Assembly: GCA_951812825.1 (NCBI GenBank)
Contig: OX638324.1
Coordinates: 378,459 to 442,458 of the forward strand
Length of the DNA: 64,000 bases
Reading direction: 5' to 3'
Source of the DNA: an uncultured Dehalococcoidia bacterium
Lineage (GTDB): Bacteria; Chloroflexota; Dehalococcoidia; Lucifugimonadales; GCA-2712585
Below are positions 23,495 through 32,142 of the stretch, one piece after another; within the stretch, counting starts at the first letter, position 1, and the number at the start of each line of letters is the position of its first letter. The position numbers and the translations under genes were made by a program. The notes beneath the pieces were generated by a model. That model was not told where the DNA came from. It was given only the letters and a program-made list of their open reading frames with translations, and searched no databases.

Positions 23495-24223
23495 ATGTAT
23501 GCCGAACCCCGTTTCCTCCCCGCGGGTGACCGAGCCCTCGCCGTTGAGCTCGGCGACGACATCACCCCCCAAACAAACGCCGCCGTCCGCGACCTGTTCG
23601 TCGCCCTGGAGGGAAACCCCATAGAAGGCGTCGTAGACCTGGTTCCCTCCTACCGCTCCGTCCTCGTCAACTACGACCCGTTGGTCCTGGACTTTGCCCA
23701 ACTTCACGAAAAACTCACCGCCCTGCTCGCCTCGGTGTCCGCTGGCGAACCCGCCACCCCCCGCTGCGTCCAGATCCCCGTCCTCTACGGCGGACATGCC
23801 GGCCCCGACCTCGATCACGTCGCCCAGCACAACAACCTCACCGCTGATGAGGTCGTTGCCATCCATTCCGCCCCCCAATATCTCGTCTACATGCTCGGCT
23901 TCTCCCCCGGCTTCCCCTACCTAGGCGGCATGGACGAGCGCATTGAAACTCCCCGGCTGGACACCCCCAGGACAATCATCCCTGCCGGTTCCGTCGGCAT
24001 CGCCGAAAAGCAGACGGGCGTGTATCCCACCGCAACGCCGGGCGGCTGGCAGATTATCGGCCTGACCCCCCTGAACTTCTTCGACCCCTATGCCGACCCT
24101 CCCAGCCTCCTCGAACCGGGCGATCTCATCCGCTTTGTCCCCATCAACCAAGCGGAATTCGACGCCATAGTCCAAGAGGTCGAACAGGGCGCCTACAAGA
24201 CCCGAACGGAGGCACCGGAGTAG
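23495..24223 (+). CDS. pxpB: 5-oxoprolinase subunit B (KipI-like)
   Basis: 242 residues of the KipI / allophanate hydrolase subunit 1 family. Typical segments are FLPAGDRALAVELG, PSYRSVLVNYDP, LGFSPGFPYLGG, IPAGSVGIAEKQTGVYP and TPGGWQIIG. In the PxpABC complex it forms the phosphotransfer half with PxpC. It starts 4 bp after pxpA and ends 2 bp before pxpC, so the three are one transcription unit. Confidence 0.95.
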   Translation: MYAEPRFLPAGDRALAVELGDDITPQTNAAVRDLFVALEGNPIEGVVDLVPSYRSVLVNYDPLVLDFAQLHEKLTALLASVSAGEPATPRCVQIPVLYGGHAGPDLDHVAQHNNLTADEVVAIHSAPQYLVYMLGFSPGFPYLGGMDERIETPRLDTPRTIIPAGSVGIAEKQTGVYPTATPGGWQIIGLTPLNFFDPYADPPSLLEPGDLIRFVPINQAEFDAIVQEVEQGAYKTRTEAPE

Positions 24224-24225
24224 TC

Positions 24226-25383
24226 ATGGCTACCTTCAAGGTAGTAGAGGGTGGCTTCTACACCACGGTGCAGGACCTGGGCCGCTACGGGTTCCAGCGC
24301 TACGGCGTGCCCGTTTCCGGCGCCATGGACGTCTACGCCCTCCGCCTGGCCAACATCCTTCTGGGCAACGAGCAAGGCAACGCCGCCCTGGAGATGACCC
24401 TCATCGGCCCCAAGCTCGAATTCCTGGAAGACACAACCATCGCCCTCGCCGGAGCAAATCTGGCCCCCCGGCTTAACCAACACCCGGCTCCCATGTGGCG
24501 CGCCTTCCGCGTCCAACGTGGCAGCCTCCTCACCTTCGATGGTCCCATGGTCGGCAAGCAGACCTACCTCGCCCTCCCAGGCGGCATCGACGTTCCCCTC
24601 CAGATGGGCAGCCGCTCCACCTACGTCCGCACCGGCCTTGGCGGCTACGAAGGCCGCACCCTCCAGCCCGGCGACAAGATCTCCGCCGTGCGACGCGGCG
24701 AAAAGCACCGCTCCAACCCGGCAACCATCCCCAACGAACTTCTCCCCCAAAGACTGGATGAGCGGCCCCTTCGCGTGGTCATGGGCCCCCAGTCAGACGC
24801 CTTCACCCCGGAGGGCATCGCCGCCTTCTTCAGCTCCTCCTACACCGTCAGCCAGCAGTCGGACCGGGTCGGGCACCGGCTGGAAGGCCCACCCATCACC
24901 CACAGCAGGGGCGCGGACATCGTCTCCGACGGCATACCCTCCGGCGCCGTCCAGATAACCGGCGACGGTCAGCCCGTCATCCTCATGGCCGACCGGGGCA
25001 CTACCGGCGGATACACCAAGATTGCAACGGTCATCACCGTCGACCTGCCAAAACTCGCCCAGACCCTCCCCGGCAACACCGTCACCTTCCACGCAGTCTC
25101 CGTCGAGACCGCCCACCGGCTGCTCAAAGAGCAGGAAGACGCCATGAAGCGATTCAAGGACTACGTGGACCGCTCTGCCCGGACCCACGGTGCGGGCCTC
25201 CGTGTCCTCGTGGATAACAAGCCCTACGAGGCGCAGGACGAGGATGGCGAGACCGCCGCACAGACGGAGCCGCTGCATGGCGACGTCCACACCTCCCGCC
25301 GTTCCATCACCGCCACCATCAACGGAAACCCCTACACCTTCGAAGTGCAGGTGCAGGACGACGGCGGCACCCCTCCCGCCTAA
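24226..25383 (+). CDS. pxpC: 5-oxoprolinase subunit C (KipA-like) with C-terminal extension
   Basis: 385 residues of the KipA / allophanate hydrolase subunit 2 family: GGFYTTVQDLGRYGFQRYGVPVSGAMD, GNAALEMTLIGP, RVVMGPQSDAFTPEG, SDRVGHRLEGPP and ILMADRGTTGGYTKIATV. The core ends near residue 310. The last ~70 residues form an acidic linker and a short beta-rich tail (SITATINGNPYTFEVQV) that resembles the strand preceding biotinyl domains, but it has no biotin motif. The operon ends here. Confidence 0.92.
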   Translation: MATFKVVEGGFYTTVQDLGRYGFQRYGVPVSGAMDVYALRLANILLGNEQGNAALEMTLIGPKLEFLEDTTIALAGANLAPRLNQHPAPMWRAFRVQRGSLLTFDGPMVGKQTYLALPGGIDVPLQMGSRSTYVRTGLGGYEGRTLQPGDKISAVRRGEKHRSNPATIPNELLPQRLDERPLRVVMGPQSDAFTPEGIAAFFSSSYTVSQQSDRVGHRLEGPPITHSRGADIVSDGIPSGAVQITGDGQPVILMADRGTTGGYTKIATVITVDLPKLAQTLPGNTVTFHAVSVETAHRLLKEQEDAMKRFKDYVDRSARTHGAGLRVLVDNKPYEAQDEDGETAAQTEPLHGDVHTSRRSITATINGNPYTFEVQVQDDGGTPPA

Positions 25384-25423
25384 CACCCCACCCACAACCG
25401 TCCCTCCATCCCCAACTCCCGTT

Positions 25424-25498
25424 GGGGCCGCTCACGAGCTGCCCTCCCTCACTCCCTTTTTCTGAGAAGGCACCACGACGTAGAATCTGGCGGCGGGG
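25424..25498. repeat. Degenerate hairpin + T-tract + CTGAGAAGG cassette
   Basis: A decayed GGGGCCGCT/AGCTGCCC hairpin, TCCCTTTTT and CTGAGAAGGCACCACGACGT...AGAATCTGG occur in the same order as at 3652-3725 and 14616-14683. It lies after pxpC and may act as its terminator. Confidence 0.6.
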
Positions 25499-25587
25499 CG
25501 CTCCCTCCCCTCTTCTTCCTGCGAATGCAGGGCCCCACTCTCATCCCACGCCCAACTCCCCCACCAACTCCCTCCCTCCTCTCCCAT

Positions 25588-25616
25588 TTGACCCTCCCCA
25601 CCGCCTCAAGTACACT
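25588..25616 (+). promoter_or_regulatory. Promoter TTGACC-17-TACACT
   Basis: TTGACC (25588-25593), exactly 17 bases, then TACACT (25611-25616). The start codon at 25667 is 50 bases downstream with AAGGAGG in front. Confidence 0.65.
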
Positions 25617-25666
25617 ACCCGCACGAAACTACCCCGGCGTACTCACCCGTCGGTAAGGAGGGCCCC

Positions 25667-26560
25667 ATGTCCCAATACGGCAAAGGTAAGTTCACCTACC
25701 AATTGGCGGAAGGATGGGGCAACCTGCCGGAAGGCCACGAATTCGGCCAGGTCGCCGGTGTGGCCGCAGACTCCAAGGGCCGCGTCCATCTATTCAATCG
25801 CAGCGCCCATCCTGTGCAAATCTTCGATATGGACGGAAACTTCCTCCGCTCATGGGGCGCCGGATCCTTCGCCAACCCCCACGGCATCACAATTGCCCCC
25901 GACGACACCTACTGGCTGGCCGACAGGGACGCTCATGTGGTCCAGCACTACTCCGCCGCAGGCGCCCTTCTGCTGACAATCGGCACCCCAGACCAGCCCT
26001 CCAACACCGGCTACGACGAAAATGAGCGCATAGTCCAGCGGGCCGCCGGCCCCTTCAACCTGCCCACAAAAGTAGCCCTTGGCCCCGATGGCGAAATCTT
26101 CGTGGCCGACGGCTACGGCAACTGCCGCGTCCACAGGTTCGACGCCGATGGCGAGCTTATCCAGTCTTGGGGCGAACCCGGCGACGGCCCCGGCCAGTTC
26201 CACCTCCCCCACAGCCTCTGGGTCGACGGCAATGGCCGCGTCCTGGTCTGCGACCGCGAGAACCACCGTATCCAGATTTTCACCCGTCAGGGACTTCTCC
26301 TCGACACCTGGACCGGATTCATGCAGCCCACCGACATCTATATCGACCCCGACGGTATCGTCTACGTCTCCGAACTCGGCGACCGGGTAAGCATTCTGGA
26401 CCTGGAAGGTAAGCTCCTGGCCCGCTGGGGCGGCGGGCGCAGCCAGGAACCCGGCAGCTTCTGGGGCGCCCACGGTATCTGGGTCTGCGGCAAAGGCGAT
26501 ATCTACGTCAGCGAGGTCCTGGAAGGACAGCGCGTCCAGAAGTTCACCCGCACCTCCTGA
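25667..26560 (+). CDS. NHL-repeat beta-propeller protein (PAL-like)
   Basis: 297 residues with NHL blades: GRVHLFNRSAHPVQIFDMDGN, IFVADGYGNCRVHRFD, VLVCDRENHRIQIFTRQG and VYVSELGDRVSILDLEG. It is similar to the proteins at 15337 and 50487. No export signal is visible. The AAGGAGG site and its own promoter indicate that it starts a unit leading into the Ldh2 and LhgO genes. Function unknown; the calls PAL-like and SMP-30-like both fit the fold. Confidence 0.8.
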   Translation: MSQYGKGKFTYQLAEGWGNLPEGHEFGQVAGVAADSKGRVHLFNRSAHPVQIFDMDGNFLRSWGAGSFANPHGITIAPDDTYWLADRDAHVVQHYSAAGALLLTIGTPDQPSNTGYDENERIVQRAAGPFNLPTKVALGPDGEIFVADGYGNCRVHRFDADGELIQSWGEPGDGPGQFHLPHSLWVDGNGRVLVCDRENHRIQIFTRQGLLLDTWTGFMQPTDIYIDPDGIVYVSELGDRVSILDLEGKLLARWGGGRSQEPGSFWGAHGIWVCGKGDIYVSEVLEGQRVQKFTRTS

Positions 26561-26597
26561 CGGCGGATTTACCATGCAAACGGCCCGCACACCACTC

Positions 26598-26630
26598 TAT
26601 AATCGTCTTTCTGGCGAAAGCGGGAATCCA
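26598..26630. repeat. Degenerate REP (CGTCTTTCTGGCGAAAGCGG)
   Basis: The element decays from the CGTCATTCCGGCGAAAGCC consensus and is preceded by TATAAT at 26598-26603. A decayed GGGACGATCGGCGGTCGCCC palindrome follows at about 26661. Confidence 0.6.
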
Positions 26631-26725
26631 TCTTCTACCTTTCCCCACGTCCCACCCCGTAGGGACGATCGGCGGTCGCCCTATCAAGTCCAAAACAGCC
26701 AATATATCCGATGGAGGCATAGCAC

Positions 26726-27811
26726 TTGGCGGAACAGGCAAAATCAGACGGAAACCTTCGCCTCAGGGTAGACCCCCACAACCTGCGCACCACGGTCCAA
26801 AAGATTCTGATGCATGTCGGCGTTCCCGCCGACGATGCCCTCACTGGCGCGGACGTGCTGGTGAAGGCCGACATGATGGGCGTGGAGAGCCACGGCGTCT
26901 CAAACATGCTGGAGCGCTACGTGGAACGTTTCCAGGCCGATATTATGAACCCCAAGCCCAACTGGCGCATCGTTAGGGAAACCCCCGGCACCGCAACCAT
27001 AGATGCCGACCGCGCCCTGGGCGTCGTCATCACTCCCAAGGCCATGGAAATCGCCATCGAAAAGGCCCGGAACGTGGGCGTCGGCATGGTCACTGTCGGC
27101 AACACCCGCCACCTCGGCATGGCCGTCTACCACGCCATGATGGCCCTGGAGCACAACATGATCGGCGTCTGCATGTCCAGCGTTCGCCCCACGGTCCTCC
27201 CCTCCCTTGGCAGCACTGTCCGCCTCGGCACCAACCCCATCGCCGTGGCCGCCCCCGCCGGCACCCATCCCCCCTTCGTCTTCGACGCCGCCACCAGTGT
27301 GGTCCCAGATAACAAGGTAGACATCGTAAGGCGTCTGGGCGGCAATCTCTTCCCCGGCTGGATTGGCGACGAAAACGGCACCCCCATCATGGAGTCCGTA
27401 CCAGCGCCGCCCAGGGACGGCTATCAGCTCCTTCCCCTCGGCAGCATCCCCCAGACGGGCGCCCATAAGGGCTACGGTCTGGCATGCGTGGTAGACATCC
27501 TCTGCGGCGGACTATCCGGCAGCCGCTACGGCGCCACACGCCCCGCCGAAGAAGTCGCCCACACCGTCGCCGCCTACAACATCGAAGCCTTCATTGAAGT
27601 AGACACGTTCAAGCAGCAGATGGACGAGTGGCTCCAGACCCTGAAGGACACCCCTCCCGCCCCCGGCAACGAGCGGGTGCTGGTCGCCGGACAGATGGAA
27701 TGGGAAGCGGAGCAGGACCGCAAAGCCAACGGAATTCCCCTCCATCCGTACGTCATCCAGTGGTTCCGGGACACCTGTGCCCAGATGGAAGTCCCCTTCA
27801 ACCTGGACTAG
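26726..27811 (+). CDS. Malate/L-lactate dehydrogenase (Ldh2/YlbC family)
   Basis: 361 residues of the NAD(P)-dependent Ldh2-type oxidoreductases, which act on malate, lactate, ureidoglycolate, sulfolactate or 2,3-diketogulonate. The catalytic histidine lies in ESHGVSNM; RLGTNPIAVA and GAHKGYGLACVVDILCG are family hallmarks. The start is TTG with GGAGG nine bases upstream. It is followed 4 bp later by an L-2-hydroxyglutarate oxidase-like gene, suggesting a 2-hydroxyacid route. A second family member lies at 49025-50077. Confidence 0.88.
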   Translation: MAEQAKSDGNLRLRVDPHNLRTTVQKILMHVGVPADDALTGADVLVKADMMGVESHGVSNMLERYVERFQADIMNPKPNWRIVRETPGTATIDADRALGVVITPKAMEIAIEKARNVGVGMVTVGNTRHLGMAVYHAMMALEHNMIGVCMSSVRPTVLPSLGSTVRLGTNPIAVAAPAGTHPPFVFDAATSVVPDNKVDIVRRLGGNLFPGWIGDENGTPIMESVPAPPRDGYQLLPLGSIPQTGAHKGYGLACVVDILCGGLSGSRYGATRPAEEVAHTVAAYNIEAFIEVDTFKQQMDEWLQTLKDTPPAPGNERVLVAGQMEWEAEQDRKANGIPLHPYVIQWFRDTCAQMEVPFNLD

Positions 27812-27815
27812 AACC

Positions 27816-29033
27816 TTGAGCCCTAATCGCTGGGACGTAGCCATCATCGGAGGAGGCATCATCGGCCTCTCCTCCGCCCTGCACCTCACGAGTCTCTTCC
27901 CCAAGACACGCGTCGTCGTCCTGGAGAAGGAGTCCAAACTTGCCCTCCACCAGACTGGACACAACAGCGGCGTCATCCACTCCGGCGTCTACTACAAGCA
28001 GGGCTCCCGCAAGGCCGTCTTCTGCGTGGAAGGGGTCAAGCGACTAAAGCAATACTGCCAGCAAAAGGGCATCGAATACGACCGGTGCGGCAAGGTAATA
28101 GTCGCCACAGATCCTTCCGAACTCCCCGGACTCCAGGAGATCTACCGTCGCGGCACAGACAACGGCGTCCCCGATTTGCGCATCATAGACCCCGACGAAC
28201 TGGCGGAAATCGAACCCCACACCCGCGGCATCAAGGCTCTCCACGTGCCCGGCACCGCCGTGGTCGACTACGCCCGCGTATCCCAAGCCTACGCCGACGA
28301 CGTCCGGCAGAATGGCGGTGAAATCCTCACCGGCCACAAGCTCCTCGGCATCCAGAGAAACGGCCCTGATCTGACCCTTGAGACGGACCAGGGCGACGTC
28401 CATTGCCGCTCTATCATCAACTGCGCCGGACTCTACGCCGACACCGTTGCCCGCGCCCTTGGCGGCTCCAACGATGTACGAATCATCCCCTTCAGGGGCG
28501 AATACTACGTCCTCCGTCCCGAAAGCCGTGGGCTCGTCCGCGGCCTCGTCTATCCCGTGCCCGACCCCCGATTTCCCTTCCTCGGCGTCCACTACACCAA
28601 GCGCATAACCGGCGAGGTGGAAGCGGGACCCAACGCCGTCCTCGCTTGGGCCCGGGAAGGTTACCGCAAGACCAACGTCAACCTGCCGGAGGCTTTCCGC
28701 CACCTCACCTACCCCGGCTTCTGGCGTATGGCCATGCGGACCTGGCGAGTAGGCCTGGCGGAGATGCACCGCTCCGTCATGAAAGGCGTCTTCGTGAAAG
28801 ACCTTCAGAAGCTTATACCGGAGGTCCGCTCCCAAGACCTTACGCCCGGAGGAGCCGGTGTACGCGCCCAGGCAGTGAGCCGTGAAGGCAGACTTCTTGA
28901 CGACTTCAGCATCCAGCAGACTCAGGGAGCCATCCACGTCCTCAACGCCCCCTCGCCCGGCGCCACCTCATCCCTCTCCATCGGCGCCCACATAGCCCAA
29001 CTAGCCGCCCAATCCTTCAACCTGCCTGCCTGA
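27816..29033 (+). CDS. lhgO: L-2-hydroxyglutarate oxidase-like FAD enzyme (LhgO type)
   Basis: About 405 residues of the DAO family. The FAD motif VAIIGGGIIGLSSALHL is at the N-terminus. QTGHNSGVIHSGVYYKQGS, RCGKVIVATDPSE and FLGVHYTKRI are diagnostic of LhgO/L2HGDH. The enzyme oxidises L-2-hydroxyglutarate to 2-oxoglutarate with electrons passed to quinone or oxygen. The TTG at 27816 is preferred because it begins just after the upstream stop; the longer frame overlaps that gene. Coupled to an Ldh2 gene. Confidence 0.88.
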   Translation: MSPNRWDVAIIGGGIIGLSSALHLTSLFPKTRVVVLEKESKLALHQTGHNSGVIHSGVYYKQGSRKAVFCVEGVKRLKQYCQQKGIEYDRCGKVIVATDPSELPGLQEIYRRGTDNGVPDLRIIDPDELAEIEPHTRGIKALHVPGTAVVDYARVSQAYADDVRQNGGEILTGHKLLGIQRNGPDLTLETDQGDVHCRSIINCAGLYADTVARALGGSNDVRIIPFRGEYYVLRPESRGLVRGLVYPVPDPRFPFLGVHYTKRITGEVEAGPNAVLAWAREGYRKTNVNLPEAFRHLTYPGFWRMAMRTWRVGLAEMHRSVMKGVFVKDLQKLIPEVRSQDLTPGGAGVRAQAVSREGRLLDDFSIQQTQGAIHVLNAPSPGATSSLSIGAHIAQLAAQSFNLPA

Positions 29034-29072
29034 CCGCCTCCCCCCCTCCCCTCCACCCCTCTCCTTGCCCCC

Positions 29073-29096
29073 GTAGGGGCGACCGGTCGGTCGCCC
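29073..29096. repeat. Variant palindrome GGGCGACCGGTCGGTCGCCC
   Basis: GTAG plus a 20-bp palindrome-like stem (29077-29096). The outer GGGC/GCCC is shared with the GGCGGTTCGCGAACCGCC family but the inner stem is different and still paired. A CCCGCAAATGCGGG mini-hairpin follows at 29139. Confidence 0.8.
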
Positions 29097-29169
29097 GCTC
29101 CCTCTACCCACACAACACTCCCCCCACACCTCCATGCCCCCGCAAATGCGGGAACCCACCCTCAACCCT

Positions 29170-30207
29170 CTAGTCCTCCCTGAACAGCGGCGCCACCTCT
29201 TCCGCAAACAGCTTCATGGAATTCTGAACCCTGTCCCGCGCCATGTGGCTCGGACTCATTCCCAACAGCACGTTCCGCGCCCCCACGTCCCTCAGCTCCG
29301 CAATCTTCTCCGCCACGTACCCAGGCGTGCCCGCCACCAGGTAGTGCTCCGGCATTGACGATATGGATGGCGGTGTCGGAATCGGGTCCACGTACCGAGT
29401 TGGATTCAGCTTCTGCCTCGCCTCGCTGATGTGCGCCCGCTCAGCCTGGAATGCCGGCACCGCCTCCTCCAACGCCTGCTCGTTGCTCTCCGCCACGTAT
29501 ACGCTGCGCCTGACCCACGTCTCAGACATGCACCACTTCACGTGCGCCTCGTCAAACCCTGCCTCGTACATCGTCTCCTGGTACAGCTTCAGCCGGTGCG
29601 CCGTGTCCTCCACGCTGTCCACCCCGGTAAGCACGGGACGCCCCCGCCGCGCCATCTCCAGCATCGACTCCATGCTGATACACGCTCTGATTAGCGGCGG
29701 GTGGGGCTGCTGGTAGGTCTTGGGACGCATAATAGGCACCTGCACCCGCCAATACTTCCCCTGGAAGTCCAGATCATCCGCCGTCCACGACTTCAGCAGC
29801 AGATCTTCCGCCTCATCCAACCGACGCCTCCCTTCCTCGATGGTGGTCCCGAAGCCCATATACTCGTAGGCGTTGTATGCGGAACCCCGACCCGTCCCTA
29901 CAATCAGCCGCCCGTGGCTCAGATTATCCAGCAGCGCCGTCTGGGCCGCCAGCTTCACCGGATGATGGAAAGCCATCTGCACCACCGCAAACCCAATCTT
30001 TATCCGCTGTGTGCGTGCGGCTACGGCAGCCCCAAAGACCACCGGATCGGCGTACACCGTATCCCCGCCAAAATAATGCTCCGTAAGCCAGATCACGTCG
30101 TAGCCCAGCGCGTCGGCCAGCTCCGCCTCCTTCAACGTGCTGTCGATTATCCCGCTGTCCAGGTTGGGGGCTGGGCTTATCTGAAGTACAAAGGGGCCGA
30201 AGCGCAT
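29170..30207 (-). CDS. Luciferase-like flavin-dependent monooxygenase
   Basis: 345 residues of the bacterial luciferase-like (LLM) TIM-barrel family, FMNH2- or F420-dependent. Features are MRFGPFVLQ at the N-terminus, VIWLTEHYFG, RIKIGFAVVQMAFHHPVKLA, GRLIVGTGRGSAYN and a C-terminal GTPGYVAEKIAELRDVGA. The start at 30207 has AGGA upstream; ten earlier codons are unlikely to be coding. LLM expansions are typical of SAR202. A TATAAT-like -10 (complement of 30280-30285) lies upstream with poor -35 spacing. Confidence 0.9.
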   Translation of the reverse strand: MRFGPFVLQISPAPNLDSGIIDSTLKEAELADALGYDVIWLTEHYFGGDTVYADPVVFGAAVAARTQRIKIGFAVVQMAFHHPVKLAAQTALLDNLSHGRLIVGTGRGSAYNAYEYMGFGTTIEEGRRRLDEAEDLLLKSWTADDLDFQGKYWRVQVPIMRPKTYQQPHPPLIRACISMESMLEMARRGRPVLTGVDSVEDTAHRLKLYQETMYEAGFDEAHVKWCMSETWVRRSVYVAESNEQALEEAVPAFQAERAHISEARQKLNPTRYVDPIPTPPSISSMPEHYLVAGTPGYVAEKIAELRDVGARNVLLGMSPSHMARDRVQNSMKLFAEEVAPLFRED

Positions 30208-30364
30208 GTCACGTCCTATTGTGAAAAGTGGTCGCAAACGCCCGAATCAGATCGCTACAATCAGGCGAGTGGTCACGCCATTATAACAGCTTCAACTTCC
30301 ACACAACGGATGCTTGAAGACGGACTCCCATTACCGAGTCCCGCGCTTAGTGTCATCCATCATA

Positions 30365-30393
30365 TTGACTTGTCCCAACGCTGGTAGCACAAT
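30365..30393 (+). promoter_or_regulatory. Promoter TTGACT-17-CACAAT
   Basis: TTGACT (30365-30370), 17 bases, CACAAT (30388-30393), 32 bases before the ATG of the GatC/AtzG-like gene. Confidence 0.55.
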
Positions 30394-30424
30394 ACCAACA
30401 CTATCACTGTAGAGGGCAACGTTC

Positions 30425-30619
30425 ATGGCCGATTTGACTAAAGACGAAGTGAGGTCCCTGGGCAAAGCCGCCGGGCTGGACCTTCAGGAACCCCACCTCA
30501 CCGAAGTGACCTACAACATCAACGCTCTGAGGGAACTTCTTGACGACCTTAATCCTCCGGGTCTCGACGAGGTGGAACCCCTGCCCATAATTCACCCCTA
30601 CCACCAGATTGGCCAGTGA
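30425..30619 (+). CDS. Small GatC/AtzG-like amidase partner
   Basis: 64 residues with the GatC-like pattern: a helix LTKDEVRSLGKAAGLDLQEPHL, a second helix (NINALRELLDDL) and an acidic GLDEVEPLPI tail. Authentic GatC is about 95 residues, so this is shorter and fits AtzG/HpxX-type partners that form complexes with an amidase. The stop overlaps the GTG start of the amidase (GTGA, 30616-30619), which supports a stable two-subunit enzyme. No GatB is present in the window. Confidence 0.7.
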   Translation: MADLTKDEVRSLGKAAGLDLQEPHLTEVTYNINALRELLDDLNPPGLDEVEPLPIIHPYHQIGQ

Positions 30620-32043
30620 ACAGTGCAGCCATCCCCTTCCTGACAGCCGCGGCCCTGGGCCGCCTGATTCAGCGTCAGGACATCTCCCCCGTCGAGGCTG
30701 TTGAAGCCTACCTCGAACGTATCTACCGGGTGGACCGTAAGCTCAACAGCTACATCACCGTCTGCCGCGACCATGCCCTCGCCGCCGCGCGACAGGCCGA
30801 ACAAGAAATCGCCGCAGGCGAAATTCGCAGCCCCCTTCACGGCGTTCCAGTCGCTGTCAAAGACCAGTTCAACACCGCGGGCATCCTGACTACCGGCGGC
30901 TCGAAGGTCTTGGCGACCAACGTCCCCACCCACGACGCCACTGTTATATCCAACCTCAAGAACGCCGGCGCCATCCTGATGGGCAAGCTCAACATGAGCG
31001 AGTTCGCCACGGGCAACAGCGTCTACCACCATTGGGGTACGCCCCGAAATCCGTGGGACCGCACCAGAAATCCCGGCACCTCCAGCAGCGGCTCCGGCGC
31101 CGCCACCGCCGCCTTCCTCTGCGCCACCTCCCTGGGCGAGGACACCGGCGGCTCCATCCGCAACCCCGCCAACAACTGCGGCCTCGTCGGCCTTCGCCCC
31201 ACCTGGGGGCTGGTCAGCCGCTACGGTATGCTGGGCGCTTCCTGGTCCAACGACATCGGCGGCCCCATCTCCCGAACCGCCGAAGATTGCGCCCTCACCC
31301 TTCAGGCCATTGCCGGGCCCGACCCAAACGATCTCTACACCACCCAAACCCCGACTCCGGACTACCAGGCGGAGTTGAACGGCGACATCAAGGGTCTCCG
31401 GATTGGCGTGGTCAAGGAAGGACTCTACGCCGATTTCGTCCAACCCCAAGTCCGCGACACAGTGTCCAAGGCCATCGGTACCCTGGAGAGCCTGGGAGCC
31501 TCAGTCGATGAAGTCTCGATCCCACTGCTGCCCTACACCGCCGCCATCAATCGCATCCACATCGAGGTCGAAGCCGCCCCTTCTCACTGGGAATGGCTGG
31601 CAACTCAGCCCCAAAACTACGACCACAACGTACGCACGGACTTCCTCACTGGATGCGTGGTGCCCGGCCAACTCTACTACAAAGCCCTCAAGCTCCGGGA
31701 ACTCATTAGGGCCCAGGTATTCGAAGCCCTGGACAAAGTCGACGTTTTGGCCCTTCCCAACACGTCAGAGCCTGCCCCCCTTATCAACAACAAGCCCGGT
31801 ATTTTCAGCCAGGAGGAAGCCAGGGCCCGCATGTCAGGCCGTCGCAGCCTTACGGGTTCCTTCAACCTGGCCAGCGTCCCCGCACTGGCGGTCCATTGCG
31901 GCTTCGTCTCCGCAGAAGGCAGTCCCAAGCTGCCCACGGCGCTGCAGCTGGCAGGACGGCCCTTCTCCGACGGAATGTTGCTGAGAGTGGCCCATCATTT
32001 CCAGGAAGCCACTCCATGGCATATCCAGAGGCCTCCCATCTAG
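30616..32043 (+). CDS. Amidase-signature hydrolase (AtzE/GatA-like)
   Basis: 475 residues of the amidase signature family. The Ser-cisSer-Lys triad is visible as K82 (VAVKDQF), the GTSSSGSGAAT loop and GEDTGGSIRNPA. LRPTWGLVSRYGMLG is the usual following segment. It hydrolyses an amide or urea-type bond; the coupled GatC/AtzG-like subunit suggests a cyanuric-acid- or oxalurate-pathway-like heterocomplex, but the substrate is unknown. The start is a GTG overlapping the upstream stop. A paralogue lies at 59593-61032. Confidence 0.88.
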   Translation: MNSAAIPFLTAAALGRLIQRQDISPVEAVEAYLERIYRVDRKLNSYITVCRDHALAAARQAEQEIAAGEIRSPLHGVPVAVKDQFNTAGILTTGGSKVLATNVPTHDATVISNLKNAGAILMGKLNMSEFATGNSVYHHWGTPRNPWDRTRNPGTSSSGSGAATAAFLCATSLGEDTGGSIRNPANNCGLVGLRPTWGLVSRYGMLGASWSNDIGGPISRTAEDCALTLQAIAGPDPNDLYTTQTPTPDYQAELNGDIKGLRIGVVKEGLYADFVQPQVRDTVSKAIGTLESLGASVDEVSIPLLPYTAAINRIHIEVEAAPSHWEWLATQPQNYDHNVRTDFLTGCVVPGQLYYKALKLRELIRAQVFEALDKVDVLALPNTSEPAPLINNKPGIFSQEEARARMSGRRSLTGSFNLASVPALAVHCGFVSAEGSPKLPTALQLAGRPFSDGMLLRVAHHFQEATPWHIQRPPI

Positions 32044-32142
32044 CAGCAAACTACACCGCTGGTGCATCGCGCTTGAACTCCGGCCCCCATATCTGCTATC
32101 TTCTTGCGGTGAACAAAAGGTCTGTCAGATGGGCAACATCGG

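Noticed and set aside
25455..25475. TCTGAGAAGG resembling the CTGAGA box of a thiamin riboswitch
   Set aside because: It is a decayed member of the CTGAGGAGGCCCC repeat family and the neighbouring gene is not thiamin-related. No riboswitch signature was found upstream of either tenA.
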